A stretch of DNA of 64,000 nucleotides from Geomonas propionica (GTDB lineage: Bacteria; Desulfobacterota; Desulfuromonadia; Geobacterales; Geobacteraceae): the NCBI RefSeq assembly GCF_016458235.1, contig NZ_JAEMHK010000001.1, positions 62,001 through 126,000 of the forward strand, given 5' to 3'. Below, one piece after another: positions 49,358 through 58,050 of this stretch. Both the position numbers and the translations under genes were made by a program. A model generated the notes under the pieces. That model ran no database searches. It was given only the letters and a program-made list of their open reading frames with translations, and was not told where the DNA came from. Positions within the stretch are counted from its first letter, which is position 1. Each line of letters opens with the position of its first letter.

Positions 49358-50548
49358 TCACCCCTCCGGCGCCAAGCGCCCGCGCAGCGCCCGGACCAGC
49401 AGGTAGGTGGCCACCGCGCCGACGGCACCGAGCAGCGGCCCGACCAGCAGCGAGCCGAGCAGCCACTCCCAGAGCCGATAATGGACCTGCTCCAACAGGG
49501 TGTGCCGGTTGAAGTCGTACCAGAAACCGCCGTAGCTGAGGTAATGCCCGACCTCGATGCAGACGAAGGGGACAAAGGGGGCGATGCAGAGGTTCCCCGC
49601 CCCGACTGCGGCCAGCTTGTTCAGGTGCAGCCGGTGCGCGGCGTACACCGTGGCGGCGATGCCGAAGGGGATGATGGGGAGGGAACCGACGAAGATGCCG
49701 AGCCAGACGGCGGCGGCAAGCTCGATGCTGCTGGTGTGCTCTCGGCACAGCGCCCTGAAGAATTGCGTCGGCCTCAGAATGCTGGGCAGGCTTTGCTCCT
49801 CGCTTTCTCTCTTGAACAGCCTGCGGTGCGGCCACGGTATCAGCGAGCGGGTCACCAGGAAGGTGTGCAGGCAGGTGAGCCTGAAGTTGTCCTTGAACTT
49901 GTGGAAGTGCGACACCCGCTCGTCCCCCGGCGGGTAGTACACCGAGACCGGCGCGGACAAAAGCGGCAGCCCCGCCCAGCAGCCCCGCACCAGCACCTCG
50001 ATCTCGAAGGTATAGCGCCGGGTGATGAAGCGGGCCCCTTCGAGGAACTGAACGGGGTAGACGCGGTAGCCGCTCTGGGTGTCGGGGAGGGTCCGCCCGC
50101 ATTCCAGCCGCACCCAGAAGTTGGAGAAACTGCGGCCGAACACGCTCGAGCGCGGCACGTTGTCTGTATCCATCTCCCGTGCCCCCATCACGATGCAGGG
50201 CCACGCGGCTGCCGCCACATCCAGGATGCCGGGGGCGTCGGCAGGATCGTGCTGCCCATCGGCATCGATAGTAAGCAGCGCCCCGTAGCCGGCCGCGCGC
50301 GCCAGTTCCGCACCAGCCAGGATGGCGCCTCCTTTGCCCTGGTTGCTCGGGAGCCGGTGCCTGAGGATAGGGAGATCGGCGACCCGGTCCAGGCTTCCGT
50401 CAATGCTCCCGTCATCCACCACCAGTACTTCCAGCCCCTGGTCGAGCGTCTTCTGCACCACGCCGCGCAGGGTGGCCGCATGATTGTAGACCGGCACCAG
50501 CACCAGGGTCTTGGGCCATTTTTCCCGGGCCGCCCTCACCTCGTTCAT
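49358..50548 (-). CDS. GT2 glycosyltransferase fused to DUF2062
   Basis: 396 residues from ATG 50548. The GT2 N-terminal domain has VLVPVYNHAATLRGVV, VVDDGSIDGS and the DxD-type TIDADGQHDP. The C-terminal half is a DUF2062 membrane domain (helices VWLGIFVGSLPIIPFGIAAT, LCIAPFVPFVCIEVG, LLGSLLVGPLLGAVGAVATY). Such fusions are polyprenyl-linked glycosyltransferases of unknown product. It overlaps the preceding deacetylase-methyltransferase gene by 4 bp. Last gene of a four-gene operon convergent with the polyene operon and likely tied to it. Confidence 0.85.
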   Translation of the reverse strand: MNEVRAAREKWPKTLVLVPVYNHAATLRGVVQKTLDQGLEVLVVDDGSIDGSLDRVADLPILRHRLPSNQGKGGAILAGAELARAAGYGALLTIDADGQHDPADAPGILDVAAAAWPCIVMGAREMDTDNVPRSSVFGRSFSNFWVRLECGRTLPDTQSGYRVYPVQFLEGARFITRRYTFEIEVLVRGCWAGLPLLSAPVSVYYPPGDERVSHFHKFKDNFRLTCLHTFLVTRSLIPWPHRRLFKRESEEQSLPSILRPTQFFRALCREHTSSIELAAAVWLGIFVGSLPIIPFGIAATVYAAHRLHLNKLAAVGAGNLCIAPFVPFVCIEVGHYLSYGGFWYDFNRHTLLEQVHYRLWEWLLGSLLVGPLLGAVGAVATYLLVRALRGRLAPEG

Positions 50549-52026
50549 GCCGCGCCCTCGGCGGCTGCCGCCACCGCTGCACCTGAGGTCTCCGGCTTGC
50601 GCGCCACCACCTCCAGCAGCATGCCGCCGTTGATGACGCACTTCAAAAGGTGGGAGGTGACGCTAACCGGCTCGAAACCGGCATCCCTGAGCATCCGCTC
50701 CATCCGGGCGCGGCTACGCGATTGGAGCCACATTCCCTGGCGCATGGCGTTGCCGATCTGGGTGAACAGCCTGAAAAACGAGGTGCGGGCGGTGATGAAG
50801 TAGATGGTCCCGCCCGGTTCAACCTCGGCGGAGAGCCGTTTGAGGAGCCCCGGCAGGTCCGTCAGGTATTCCAGCGCGGAGAAGGCGCACACCACGGAAT
50901 AGGGGCCGGTCAAAGAAAGTTCCTCGACGTTCCCCTTCACTATTCGTACGTTTCCGATCCCCTGTGCCCTGGCCTTGTGTTCAAGAAGCTGCAGCATCTT
51001 GCCGGAGATGTCCACCGCCACCACTTCTGCGCAGTTGCGCGCGATTTCGAGGGTGAAGATCCCGGTCCCGGCGCCGATCTCGAGCACGCGGCCGCGGCCG
51101 CTGAAGAGGGTGGGCACGCGGGCCCCGAAGAGCTGCTGCTCCATGGTGCGCGACATGGAGACGTTGGAGTGGAACTGCTCGTCGTCGTACCCTGCCGCCA
51201 ACCCGTCGTAGAAGAGTTCCGCTGGGTCCGGCGACGCACCTTCCCGCTGCATGACCTCCCTGCCGATCAGGCGCGCCAGCGGCACGATCTCCAGTCCCCT
51301 GCTCTTCATCCCCTCGATCAGCTGGGAGAACTCCCCGAGAAGCTGCGCCAGATCCCCTTTTGGGGGAGCCACGTCGTGCAGCAGGACGATGTCCCCCGGC
51401 TTGACCCTCGCGAGGATCTTCCCGGCAAGACCACCTATCCTCCGGTTCCCCATGTCCCCCGCACGGCAACTGAAATTGACGCAGAACATCCCGTTTTCCA
51501 GGAGGACGCGCCAAAGGCGCGAGTTGGTGATCCCAACCGGCGGCCGGAAGGCGAGCGGCTGGATGCCGAAACGACGCAGCACCTGCTGCGCCCCCGCCAC
51601 CTCGTGACGCAGGGTCCCGGTTCCCTTTAGCATCAGGAAGGGGTCGTGGTTCAAGCTGTGATTTGCCACGGAGTGCCCTGCCGCCAGGATCGCCTCGATC
51701 AACTCCGGGTAGAGTTCGGCGCGCCGGCCGGTGACGAAGAAGGTCGCGCTGATGCCGTGCTGCCGCAACAGCTCAAGCACCTTCGGGGTGACCAGTGGAT
51801 CGGGGCCATCGTCAAAGGTGAGCGCCACGCCGCGGGTCCCCTTGGGGCCACGGCTTACGATGGGGAGGAAAAAGCTCAGGCGGGGGAAAAACGGCGTCAA
51901 CAGGCAAAGCAGGATAAAAAGGGCCAGCGGCAACGCGGCCCAGACGGGATCGATGAAGAGTAGCACTGCGGCGATCTGGAAGGCGGTCAGCGCCACCAGG
52001 TGCGCAGGGGACAGCGGGCATATCAT
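50545..52026 (-). CDS. NodB-type polysaccharide deacetylase fused to SAM methyltransferase
   Basis: 493 residues. N-terminal helices (LTAFQIAAVLLFIDPVWAALPLAL region) are followed by a NodB deacetylase with TFDDGPDP and the metal-binding HSVANHSLNH, then a class I methyltransferase with VLEIGAGTGIFTLEIA and EYLTDLPGLLKRL. One chain would cut an N-acyl group or act on a sugar lipid and methylate a product. Aryl polyene clusters often encode a separate methyltransferase for the aryl head group. Overlap of 4 bp with the GT2 gene. The ribosome site is poor. Confidence 0.85.
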   Translation of the reverse strand: MICPLSPAHLVALTAFQIAAVLLFIDPVWAALPLALFILLCLLTPFFPRLSFFLPIVSRGPKGTRGVALTFDDGPDPLVTPKVLELLRQHGISATFFVTGRRAELYPELIEAILAAGHSVANHSLNHDPFLMLKGTGTLRHEVAGAQQVLRRFGIQPLAFRPPVGITNSRLWRVLLENGMFCVNFSCRAGDMGNRRIGGLAGKILARVKPGDIVLLHDVAPPKGDLAQLLGEFSQLIEGMKSRGLEIVPLARLIGREVMQREGASPDPAELFYDGLAAGYDDEQFHSNVSMSRTMEQQLFGARVPTLFSGRGRVLEIGAGTGIFTLEIARNCAEVVAVDISGKMLQLLEHKARAQGIGNVRIVKGNVEELSLTGPYSVVCAFSALEYLTDLPGLLKRLSAEVEPGGTIYFITARTSFFRLFTQIGNAMRQGMWLQSRSRARMERMLRDAGFEPVSVTSHLLKCVINGGMLLEVVARKPETSGAAVAAAAEGAA

Positions 52027-52102
52027 GGAACGGATCCTTGGCCTGGATGGGGTCGAATCGGCAAGGCATGATGACGGAAAAGCGCGGCAAAGTCAAACGC
52101 AG

Positions 52103-53014
52103 TCAGGAGCGATCTGAGGACGCCGCGGCGGTCCCGACGGCCGGGATGGCGAGCAGGTAGCTCTGCCAGACGGCGAGGTAGGAGGCGGGGGCGACTTCGT
52201 AGGCGTCGCAGTGGCCACCACCGGCAATGATATGAATCATTTTGGGCGATCCTGCGCGAAGAAACAGGCGCCGAGACATCTCCACCGGGGTCACCGGGTC
52301 GCGGTCGCCGTGGATCAACAGCAGCGGCACCCCGGCGCGGGCGATCTTGTGGAAGTTGTCGAAGGAAAGACTGATTCCCCACCAGCCGACCGTGAAGTAG
52401 GCGAGCCGGGAGACGTGCTTCACCATGTCTTCCATCGAGGTGAAAGAGCCTTCCATCACCAGCCCCGCCGGCTTCCCCTCCAAGGCCATTTGCAGCGCCA
52501 CCGCGGCGCCCAGCGACTGGCCGAAGAAGATGATCCGGTCACGGCTCCACCCCTGCTGCCCCAGGTAGGCCAGCGCACCGCGCGCGTCCCGGTAGAAGTC
52601 CTTTTCCTTGAACGCCTCGCCGTTGCTTCTACCGAAACCGCGATAGTCGAAGATGAACAGGGAAAGCCCGCTGCCGCGCAAAAGCCTCAGGTAACCGAGG
52701 TTGTCGGAGAGGTTGCCGGCGTTGCCATGGAACAGGAGCACGAGCGGCCGTCCCGGCTCCCCCGGCAGGAACCAGCCGTTCAGCTCGACCCCGTCCCGCG
52801 TCTTGAACCATACTTCCTGATAAGGGATGCCATATCGGGCGGGGGTGACGGTCAGGTTCTGCTTGGGCACCAGGATGTAGCGGTTCAGCATGGCGCACCC
52901 GACGATGAAGAGCAGGGCGCAGCAGGTGAGGAGGTACAGGGGACGGATGCGGTGGCAGCGCGGCCGGAAAGGGGGGGAAGGTGTCGGGGGGCGTGGTGTC
53001 GCGGCAACCGGCAT
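52103..53014 (-). CDS. Alpha/beta hydrolase, probable lipoprotein or membrane-anchored
   Basis: 303 residues from ATG 53014 (an earlier TTG at 53068 lacks a site). N-terminal helix with lipobox-like LFIVGCAM; then LLFHGNAGNLSDN (oxyanion region), GQSLGAAVALQMA (nucleophile Ser), LLIHGDRDPV (Asp) and GGGHCD (His): a full catalytic triad. Family members include BEM46-type and thioesterase-like hydrolases. Substrate unknown; the setting between an acyltransferase and a methyltransferase suggests an acyl-lipid ester. Confidence 0.82.
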   Translation of the reverse strand: MPVAATPRPPTPSPPFRPRCHRIRPLYLLTCCALLFIVGCAMLNRYILVPKQNLTVTPARYGIPYQEVWFKTRDGVELNGWFLPGEPGRPLVLLFHGNAGNLSDNLGYLRLLRGSGLSLFIFDYRGFGRSNGEAFKEKDFYRDARGALAYLGQQGWSRDRIIFFGQSLGAAVALQMALEGKPAGLVMEGSFTSMEDMVKHVSRLAYFTVGWWGISLSFDNFHKIARAGVPLLLIHGDRDPVTPVEMSRRLFLRAGSPKMIHIIAGGGHCDAYEVAPASYLAVWQSYLLAIPAVGTAAASSDRS

Positions 53015-53144
53015 GCGCGTGACCTTTTCGGATCCGGCCGCTCGGGCAGCCGTGGCGGCGTCGAGCAACCGGAGCAGTGGAATTTACGGCAGCTACTATG
53101 TTTCCACGTCGCCCGGTTCTGTCAACGTCGCGCGCCCGGATCCG

Positions 53145-54083
53145 CTACCACTTTGCCGTTGTCTCTCCGCGGTCGTCCCACATGTCGAAGAAGTTGAAAA
53201 ACTGGTAGGGATGCTCCCCGGTGAAGCGCTCCAACTGCGCAACGTACTCCTTTACAAAGGGGCGGTACGGCTCTCCGGAGCGCCCGCCGAGGTGCGGCAC
53301 GTTCAGCACCTTGGCGAGATTGAGGGCGTAGCTGGTGGCGCTGGTCTTGGTGGGGAAGATGAAGGCGATGGGCGCGCCGGTCGCCGCGGCGAGCTTGTAG
53401 GGGCTGTAGGGGAAGGCGACATCCCCGCCCAGGAAGCGCTCCTTGATGGTCCCGCTTTCGCTCCCCATGGCCCGGTCTCCCATGATGCAGACGATCTCCC
53501 CTTTCTTGAGGGCCCCCATCATCTCCAATGTCCCCCCGAGGTATCCCGCCGGATCGATGATGCGAAACGGGTTCTCGCCGCCGTGCTCGAAGAAGTGGCG
53601 GTCCAGGTCCCCCTCCTGGCGATGAATAAGGAGATTGACCGGCGTCGCCAGGAACTTGAGCACCGCCATCGCCCCCTGCCAGGAGCCGACGTGCGAGGTG
53701 ACCAGGATCAGCCCCTGCCCTTGCGCGACCAGTTCCTCGAGGCGCGCCCGCTCCGCCTGGTCGACGGTGATGCCGCCGGTGCCGAGGATGCCGAGCGCGG
53801 CACGGTCCACCAGTACCTCGCCGATGCCGAAGCTCAGGCGGTAGCAATCGATGAGGCGGGCCAGCCCTTGCCGCTGCGGGAACCGGCGGGAGAGGTAGGG
53901 GAAGCAGCGGCGGCGCACGGCAGAGGAAAAGAGGACGTAGTAAAAGACCACGCAGCGCAAGAGCAGGTAGGCGGCGCCACGTCCCCCAAGCCGGATCAGG
54001 GTGTAGAAGACCCAGTGCTGGAAGCGGGAGCCGATGCTCTTGCTGCTCCACATTTTCACGGTCTGTGAGGTGTCTTGCTTCAT
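53145..54083 (-). CDS. LpxL/HtrB-type lysophospholipid acyltransferase
   Basis: 312 residues from ATG 54083 (a GTG at 54125 in frame lacks a site). One N-terminal helix (GRGAAYLLLRCVVFYYVLF) and an acyltransferase domain with SHVGSWQGAMAVL, the HX4D/E region of LpxL-like enzymes, and IMGDRAMGSESG. The catalytic acidic residue is replaced by Gln (HVGSWQ), which may change or reduce activity. In aryl polyene clusters related acyltransferases occur near or fused to glycosyltransferases. First gene of the minus-strand operon. Confidence 0.82.
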   Translation of the reverse strand: MKQDTSQTVKMWSSKSIGSRFQHWVFYTLIRLGGRGAAYLLLRCVVFYYVLFSSAVRRRCFPYLSRRFPQRQGLARLIDCYRLSFGIGEVLVDRAALGILGTGGITVDQAERARLEELVAQGQGLILVTSHVGSWQGAMAVLKFLATPVNLLIHRQEGDLDRHFFEHGGENPFRIIDPAGYLGGTLEMMGALKKGEIVCIMGDRAMGSESGTIKERFLGGDVAFPYSPYKLAAATGAPIAFIFPTKTSATSYALNLAKVLNVPHLGGRSGEPYRPFVKEYVAQLERFTGEHPYQFFNFFDMWDDRGETTAKW

Positions 54084-54240
54084 CTGTCGGTCTCTGGAGA
54101 GGTTGTCCCGGAAAATCCGCCGCACGGACGGTGTGATCCTGCTTCAGAACAAAGCGGGCGCCTTTCTATAGCACATCCGTGGGCGGTTGGGAAACCGTTG
54201 ATGTGCGGCACCGCCACCCGCCTCAGGATTCGCCGCATGG

Positions 54241-54258
54241 TTAACCCGTACGGGTTAA
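54241..54258. promoter_or_regulatory. 18-bp perfect palindrome, candidate operator
   Basis: TTAACCCGTACGGGTTAA is perfectly self-complementary and sits 9 bp upstream of the -35 element of the ankyrin gene promoter, in the 246-bp gap 54084-54329 shared with the divergent acyltransferase operon. Confidence 0.55.
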
Positions 54259-54266
54259 GTTTTTCA

Positions 54267-54294
54267 TTGATTTGGACGGGCCAAATGTTAATAT
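54267..54294 (+). promoter_or_regulatory. Predicted promoter of the ankyrin lipoprotein gene
   Basis: TTGATT (54267-54272), 16-bp spacer, TAATAT (54289-54294). The start codon is at 54330. Confidence 0.45.
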
Positions 54295-54329
54295 CCTCGT
54301 TTTGAAACACTTAAGACCGAGGAGGGCGT

Positions 54330-54782
54330 ATGAAACAGCTGGTGATTTTGGCAATTTTGATCATGGCGGCGCTGTTCCAGTCCGGCTGCGCCGGGGGCGG
54401 CATGTCGCGCGCTGCGGTGGACGGCGACCTGCAGGCGGTAAAGGAGTTCGCTCGTAAGGGGCAGGATGTCAACGCCACGGACAAGTGGGGCTGGACCCCG
54501 CTGCTGTGGGCGGTTTACTACGGCAACTTCCCTGTCACCGAGTGGCTTCTGGCCAATGGTGCCGACCCCAACGTAAAGACCAAGGAGACCTACGGCAACT
54601 ACCTGCCGGGGACCACCCCTCTGATACTGGCGGCTGCCTACGGCCGCGACGACGCCGTGAAGGCGCTGCTTGCCAAGAAGGCGGACCCGTCGGTGATGGA
54701 CCGAAGAGGCAAGAAGGCGATCGATTATGCCCAGGAATACCAATTCGACAAGGTCACGGCTCTTTTGAAGCACAGGAAATAA
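54330..54782 (+). CDS. Ankyrin-repeat lipoprotein
   Basis: 150 residues with lipobox ALFQSGCAG (Cys about 20). About four ankyrin repeats follow: SRAAVDGDLQAVKEFARKG, GWTPLLWAVYYGNFPVTEWL, TPLILAAAYGRDDAVKALLA and a final KKAIDYAQEYQFDKV. GAGGAGGGCGT precedes the ATG. Secreted ankyrin proteins of this size bind partner proteins or block toxins; the target is unknown. A palindrome upstream suggests regulated expression. It is followed after 94 bp by another lipoprotein gene. Confidence 0.85.
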   Translation: MKQLVILAILIMAALFQSGCAGGGMSRAAVDGDLQAVKEFARKGQDVNATDKWGWTPLLWAVYYGNFPVTEWLLANGADPNVKTKETYGNYLPGTTPLILAAAYGRDDAVKALLAKKADPSVMDRRGKKAIDYAQEYQFDKVTALLKHRK

Positions 54783-54876
54783 CCCTTTCGCGGCGGGCCA
54801 TGTCCGCCAGCCGGTTGCTGGACCATGGCTCCGTCCTCACCGGCAACTTCCCTGGAGCTCAGATAAGGAGAGAAGC

Positions 54877-55518
54877 ATGACCAAGAAGGTGCTGGGCAAA
54901 GTTTCCTTGCTGGCGTTGTCGATTGCACTGAGCGGCTGCGCGGTCGGGCAGAGCTACCGTTACCACGACACCAACCTCCACGTGGACGCTTCCGGGAGCA
55001 AGTCGGTAGCCATCGCGGCGGTGGACAGGCGCCCGTACGTCGTCTCGGCGGAAAAAGATCCCAACTACGTCGGCAACCTGCGCGGCGGATTCGGTAACCC
55101 GTTCAACGTGACCACCGAAAGCGGCAAGCCGCTGGCGGAGGACATGTCGTTGGTGCTCTGCGGCTCCCTCAAAAAGAAAGGGTTCTCGTGCACCCCGGTT
55201 ACCGTAGCACCCAACGAGGCAGATGCGCAGGTGAAGGGCAAGCTGCAGGGTGCCAACGCCGACCGGCTCATGCTGCTCGTCATCCGCGAGTGGATGTCCA
55301 GCACCTACACCAACACCGGTCTCAGCTACGACGTCCAACTCACCGAGATGGATCGGCAAGGCGCGGTTCTGGCTGAGAAGCAGCTGAAAGGCGAGGACGA
55401 CCTCGGTGGCAGCTTCCTGAACCCGCCAGCGCATGCCAAGGAAGCCGTCCCGGCAGCCTATAAGAAGAAACTCGAGCTGCTGCTCAACGACGCCGCGGTG
55501 GCGAAAGAGCTGCAGTAA
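54877..55518 (+). CDS. Hypothetical lipoprotein (213 aa)
   Basis: 213 residues with lipobox ALSGCAVGQ (Cys about 22). The body shows alternating beta/alpha character, with VAIAAVDRRPYVVSAEKDP, ADAQVKGKLQGANADRLMLL and DVQLTEMDRQGAVLAEKQL. No domain recognised; it resembles the general class of outer-membrane lipoproteins with a trimming-type fold. AAGGAGAGAAGC precedes the ATG. It may share a transcript with the ankyrin lipoprotein. The 3' region holds a GC-rich repeat and a terminator. Confidence 0.7.
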   Translation: MTKKVLGKVSLLALSIALSGCAVGQSYRYHDTNLHVDASGSKSVAIAAVDRRPYVVSAEKDPNYVGNLRGGFGNPFNVTTESGKPLAEDMSLVLCGSLKKKGFSCTPVTVAPNEADAQVKGKLQGANADRLMLLVIREWMSSTYTNTGLSYDVQLTEMDRQGAVLAEKQLKGEDDLGGSFLNPPAHAKEAVPAAYKKKLELLLNDAAVAKELQ

Positions 55519-55540
55519 AAGGAAAAGGAATCCGTTTCCA

Positions 55541-55613
55541 GCTCTCCCCCTCCCTTGCTGGGCTGCGCGCCTTAGCGCTTCGGTCCGCGTAGGCGGGAGG
55601 GGGGACTGGGGAT
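55541..55613. repeat. Dispersed GC-rich palindromic repeat
   Basis: CTCCCCCTCCCTTGCTGGGC through GCGTAGGCGGGAGGGGGGAC, with arms over a 30-bp loop. A 15-bp exact tandem repeat ATGGATCTTGGTGGG follows at about 55613-55641. Confidence 0.7.
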
Positions 55614-55660
55614 GGATCTTGGTGGGATGGATCTTGGTGGGACGTCCCTGAAGAAACAAA

Positions 55661-55697
55661 AAAAGACCGAGGCAGAAAGCCTCGGTCTTTTTTTTGA
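55661..55697. terminator. Bidirectional Rho-independent terminator
   Basis: AGACCGAGGC-AGAA-AGCCTCGGTCT with A-run left and T-run right. It ends both the plus-strand lipoprotein transcript and the minus-strand tRNA unit. Confidence 0.92.
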
Positions 55698-55774
55698 TGG
55701 CGCGCCCGGAGCGATTCGAACGCCCGGCCCCAAGATTCGTAGTCTTGTGCTCTATCCAGCTGAGCTACGGGCGC
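55698..55774 (-). tRNA. tRNA-Arg(ACG), copy A
   Basis: 77 nt. Acceptor GCGCCCG/CGGGCGC with encoded CCA, anticodon stem CAAGA/TCTTG around loop CTACGAA (anticodon ACG) and a GTTCGAATC T-loop. ACG requires TadA editing to inosine. It is the last element of the serS transcript unit. Confidence 0.96.
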
Positions 55775-55786
55775 AAACTTTGTGAA

Positions 55787-55820
55787 ACGTAAGGGGCCAG
55801 CAAGAGCCTGACCCCTCTTT
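55787..55820. other. Stem-loop between the two tRNA-Arg genes
   Basis: AGGGGCCAG-CAAGAGC-CTGACCCCT with one mismatch. It may be a processing or partial termination signal; the T-run is on the plus strand. Confidence 0.4.
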
Positions 55821-55823
55821 TAA

Positions 55824-55900
55824 TGGCGCGCTCGGAGAGATTCGAACTCCCGACCTACGGATTCGTAGTCCGTTGCTCTATCCAGCTGAGCTACGAGCGC
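55824..55900 (-). tRNA. tRNA-Arg(ACG), copy B
   Basis: 77 nt. Acceptor GCGCTCG/CGAGCGC with encoded CCA; anticodon stem ACGGA/TCCGT around the same loop CTACGAA. Body differs from copy A at many positions, so it is not a recent duplicate. Its 5' end is only 8 bp after the DUF2155 stop codon. Confidence 0.96.
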
Positions 55901-55908
55901 ATGCTATA

Positions 55909-56382
55909 TCAACTGGCCTTGTAGTCGACCAGTGTGAAACCATACTGCGGATGCTGAAACGCATGTGTGCTTGGGTAGAGCGAAAACAACCACCCCTTGT
56001 AGATCTCCTTCCCCTGCTCCCGGATCACCAATTGCGCGGCGGGATTGACCAAGTCATTGGACTGGGAAGTAAGGGTGGTCCCTTCCATCACGAAATGCGG
56101 TAAAAACGTTTCCACCTTGAGCGTCAGGTCCGAATTGGGCAGCTTGAAGTCGGAGCCTATGTTCAGGGTGTACACCTTCTTCAGGTGGGCATTCTTGTCG
56201 GCGACCTCGATCTGCACCGCCTTCCACTTGCCCTTCACCTGGTCCGGTACCACTACCGTCGAGAGAGCCTCGGCCACCCGAGGTTGGGCTACCGTTTGCT
56301 CCTTCTTTTCCTTCTCGTTGCACCCTGCTGCGAACCCGACAGCGATAAGAGACAAAGCCGTCAGTTTCATCAACCGCTTCAC
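55909..56382 (-). CDS. DUF2155-like lipoprotein
   Basis: 157 residues from GTG 56382 (GGAGG 5 bp upstream; GTG 56385 is too close). Lipobox SLIAVGFAAGCNEK. The body (GKWKAVQIEVADKNAHLKKV, then DFKLPNSDLTLKVETFLPHF) closely fits the DUF2155 family, a small secreted beta protein of unknown role. Trapped between tRNA genes on the same strand: it begins about 50 bp after a tRNA-Ser and ends 8 bp before a tRNA-Arg, so its mRNA must be released by tRNA processing. Confidence 0.8.
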   Translation of the reverse strand: MKRLMKLTALSLIAVGFAAGCNEKEKKEQTVAQPRVAEALSTVVVPDQVKGKWKAVQIEVADKNAHLKKVYTLNIGSDFKLPNSDLTLKVETFLPHFVMEGTTLTSQSNDLVNPAAQLVIREQGKEIYKGWLFSLYPSTHAFQHPQYGFTLVDYKAS

Positions 56383-56431
56383 CACAACCTCCGGCGCTCA
56401 AGAAGCCTTCTACTGCGTGGTGCAGTAAAGT

Positions 56432-56523
56432 GGCGGAGAGCGAGGGATTCGAACCCTCGATACCGGTTTCCCAGTATACACGCTTAGCAGGCGTGCGCCT
56501 TCGACCTACTCGGCCAGCTCTCC
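56432..56523 (-). tRNA. tRNA-Ser(GCT)
   Basis: 92 nt with the long variable arm of serine tRNAs, acceptor GGAGAGC/GCTCTCC, encoded CCA and loop CTGCTAA (anticodon GCT). Confidence 0.96.
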
Positions 56524-56571
56524 GTTTCAACCTCTACTGCGTTTGGTGCTGCTGGTACTGCGATAAATCAA

Positions 56572-56657
56572 TGGCGGAGGAAGTAGGATTCGAACCCACG
56601 GAACTTTCGTTCAACGGTTTTCAAGACCGCCGCCTTCAACCACTCGGCCATTCCTCC
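56572..56657 (-). tRNA. tRNA-Ser(TGA)
   Basis: 86 nt, class II, acceptor GGAGGAA/TTCCTCC, encoded CCA, loop CTTGAAA (anticodon TGA). The 5' end is 5 bp after the serS stop codon, so it must be cut out of the serS transcript. Confidence 0.96.
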
Positions 56658-56662
56658 AAAGC

Positions 56663-57952
<1,290 letters not shown>

Positions 57953-57967
57953 TCACCAAAGCTATAC

Positions 57968-57996
57968 TGTCTAACATTCATATTTGGCTTAGTCAA
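57968..57996 (-). promoter_or_regulatory. Predicted sigma70 promoter of serS-tRNA unit
   Basis: On the minus strand TTGACT (57991-57996), 17-bp spacer, TAGACA (57968-57973). The start codon is at 57931, giving a short leader. Confidence 0.5.
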
Positions 57997-58050
57997 CTCT
58001 TTTTTTTGAGCGCACGCAATACCGGTACCGGCGCTGACAGGAGTTTAACC

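Noticed and set aside
55613-55641. 15-bp tandem repeat as possible iteron or CRISPR
   Set aside because: Only two units, no spacer pattern and no replication or cas genes.
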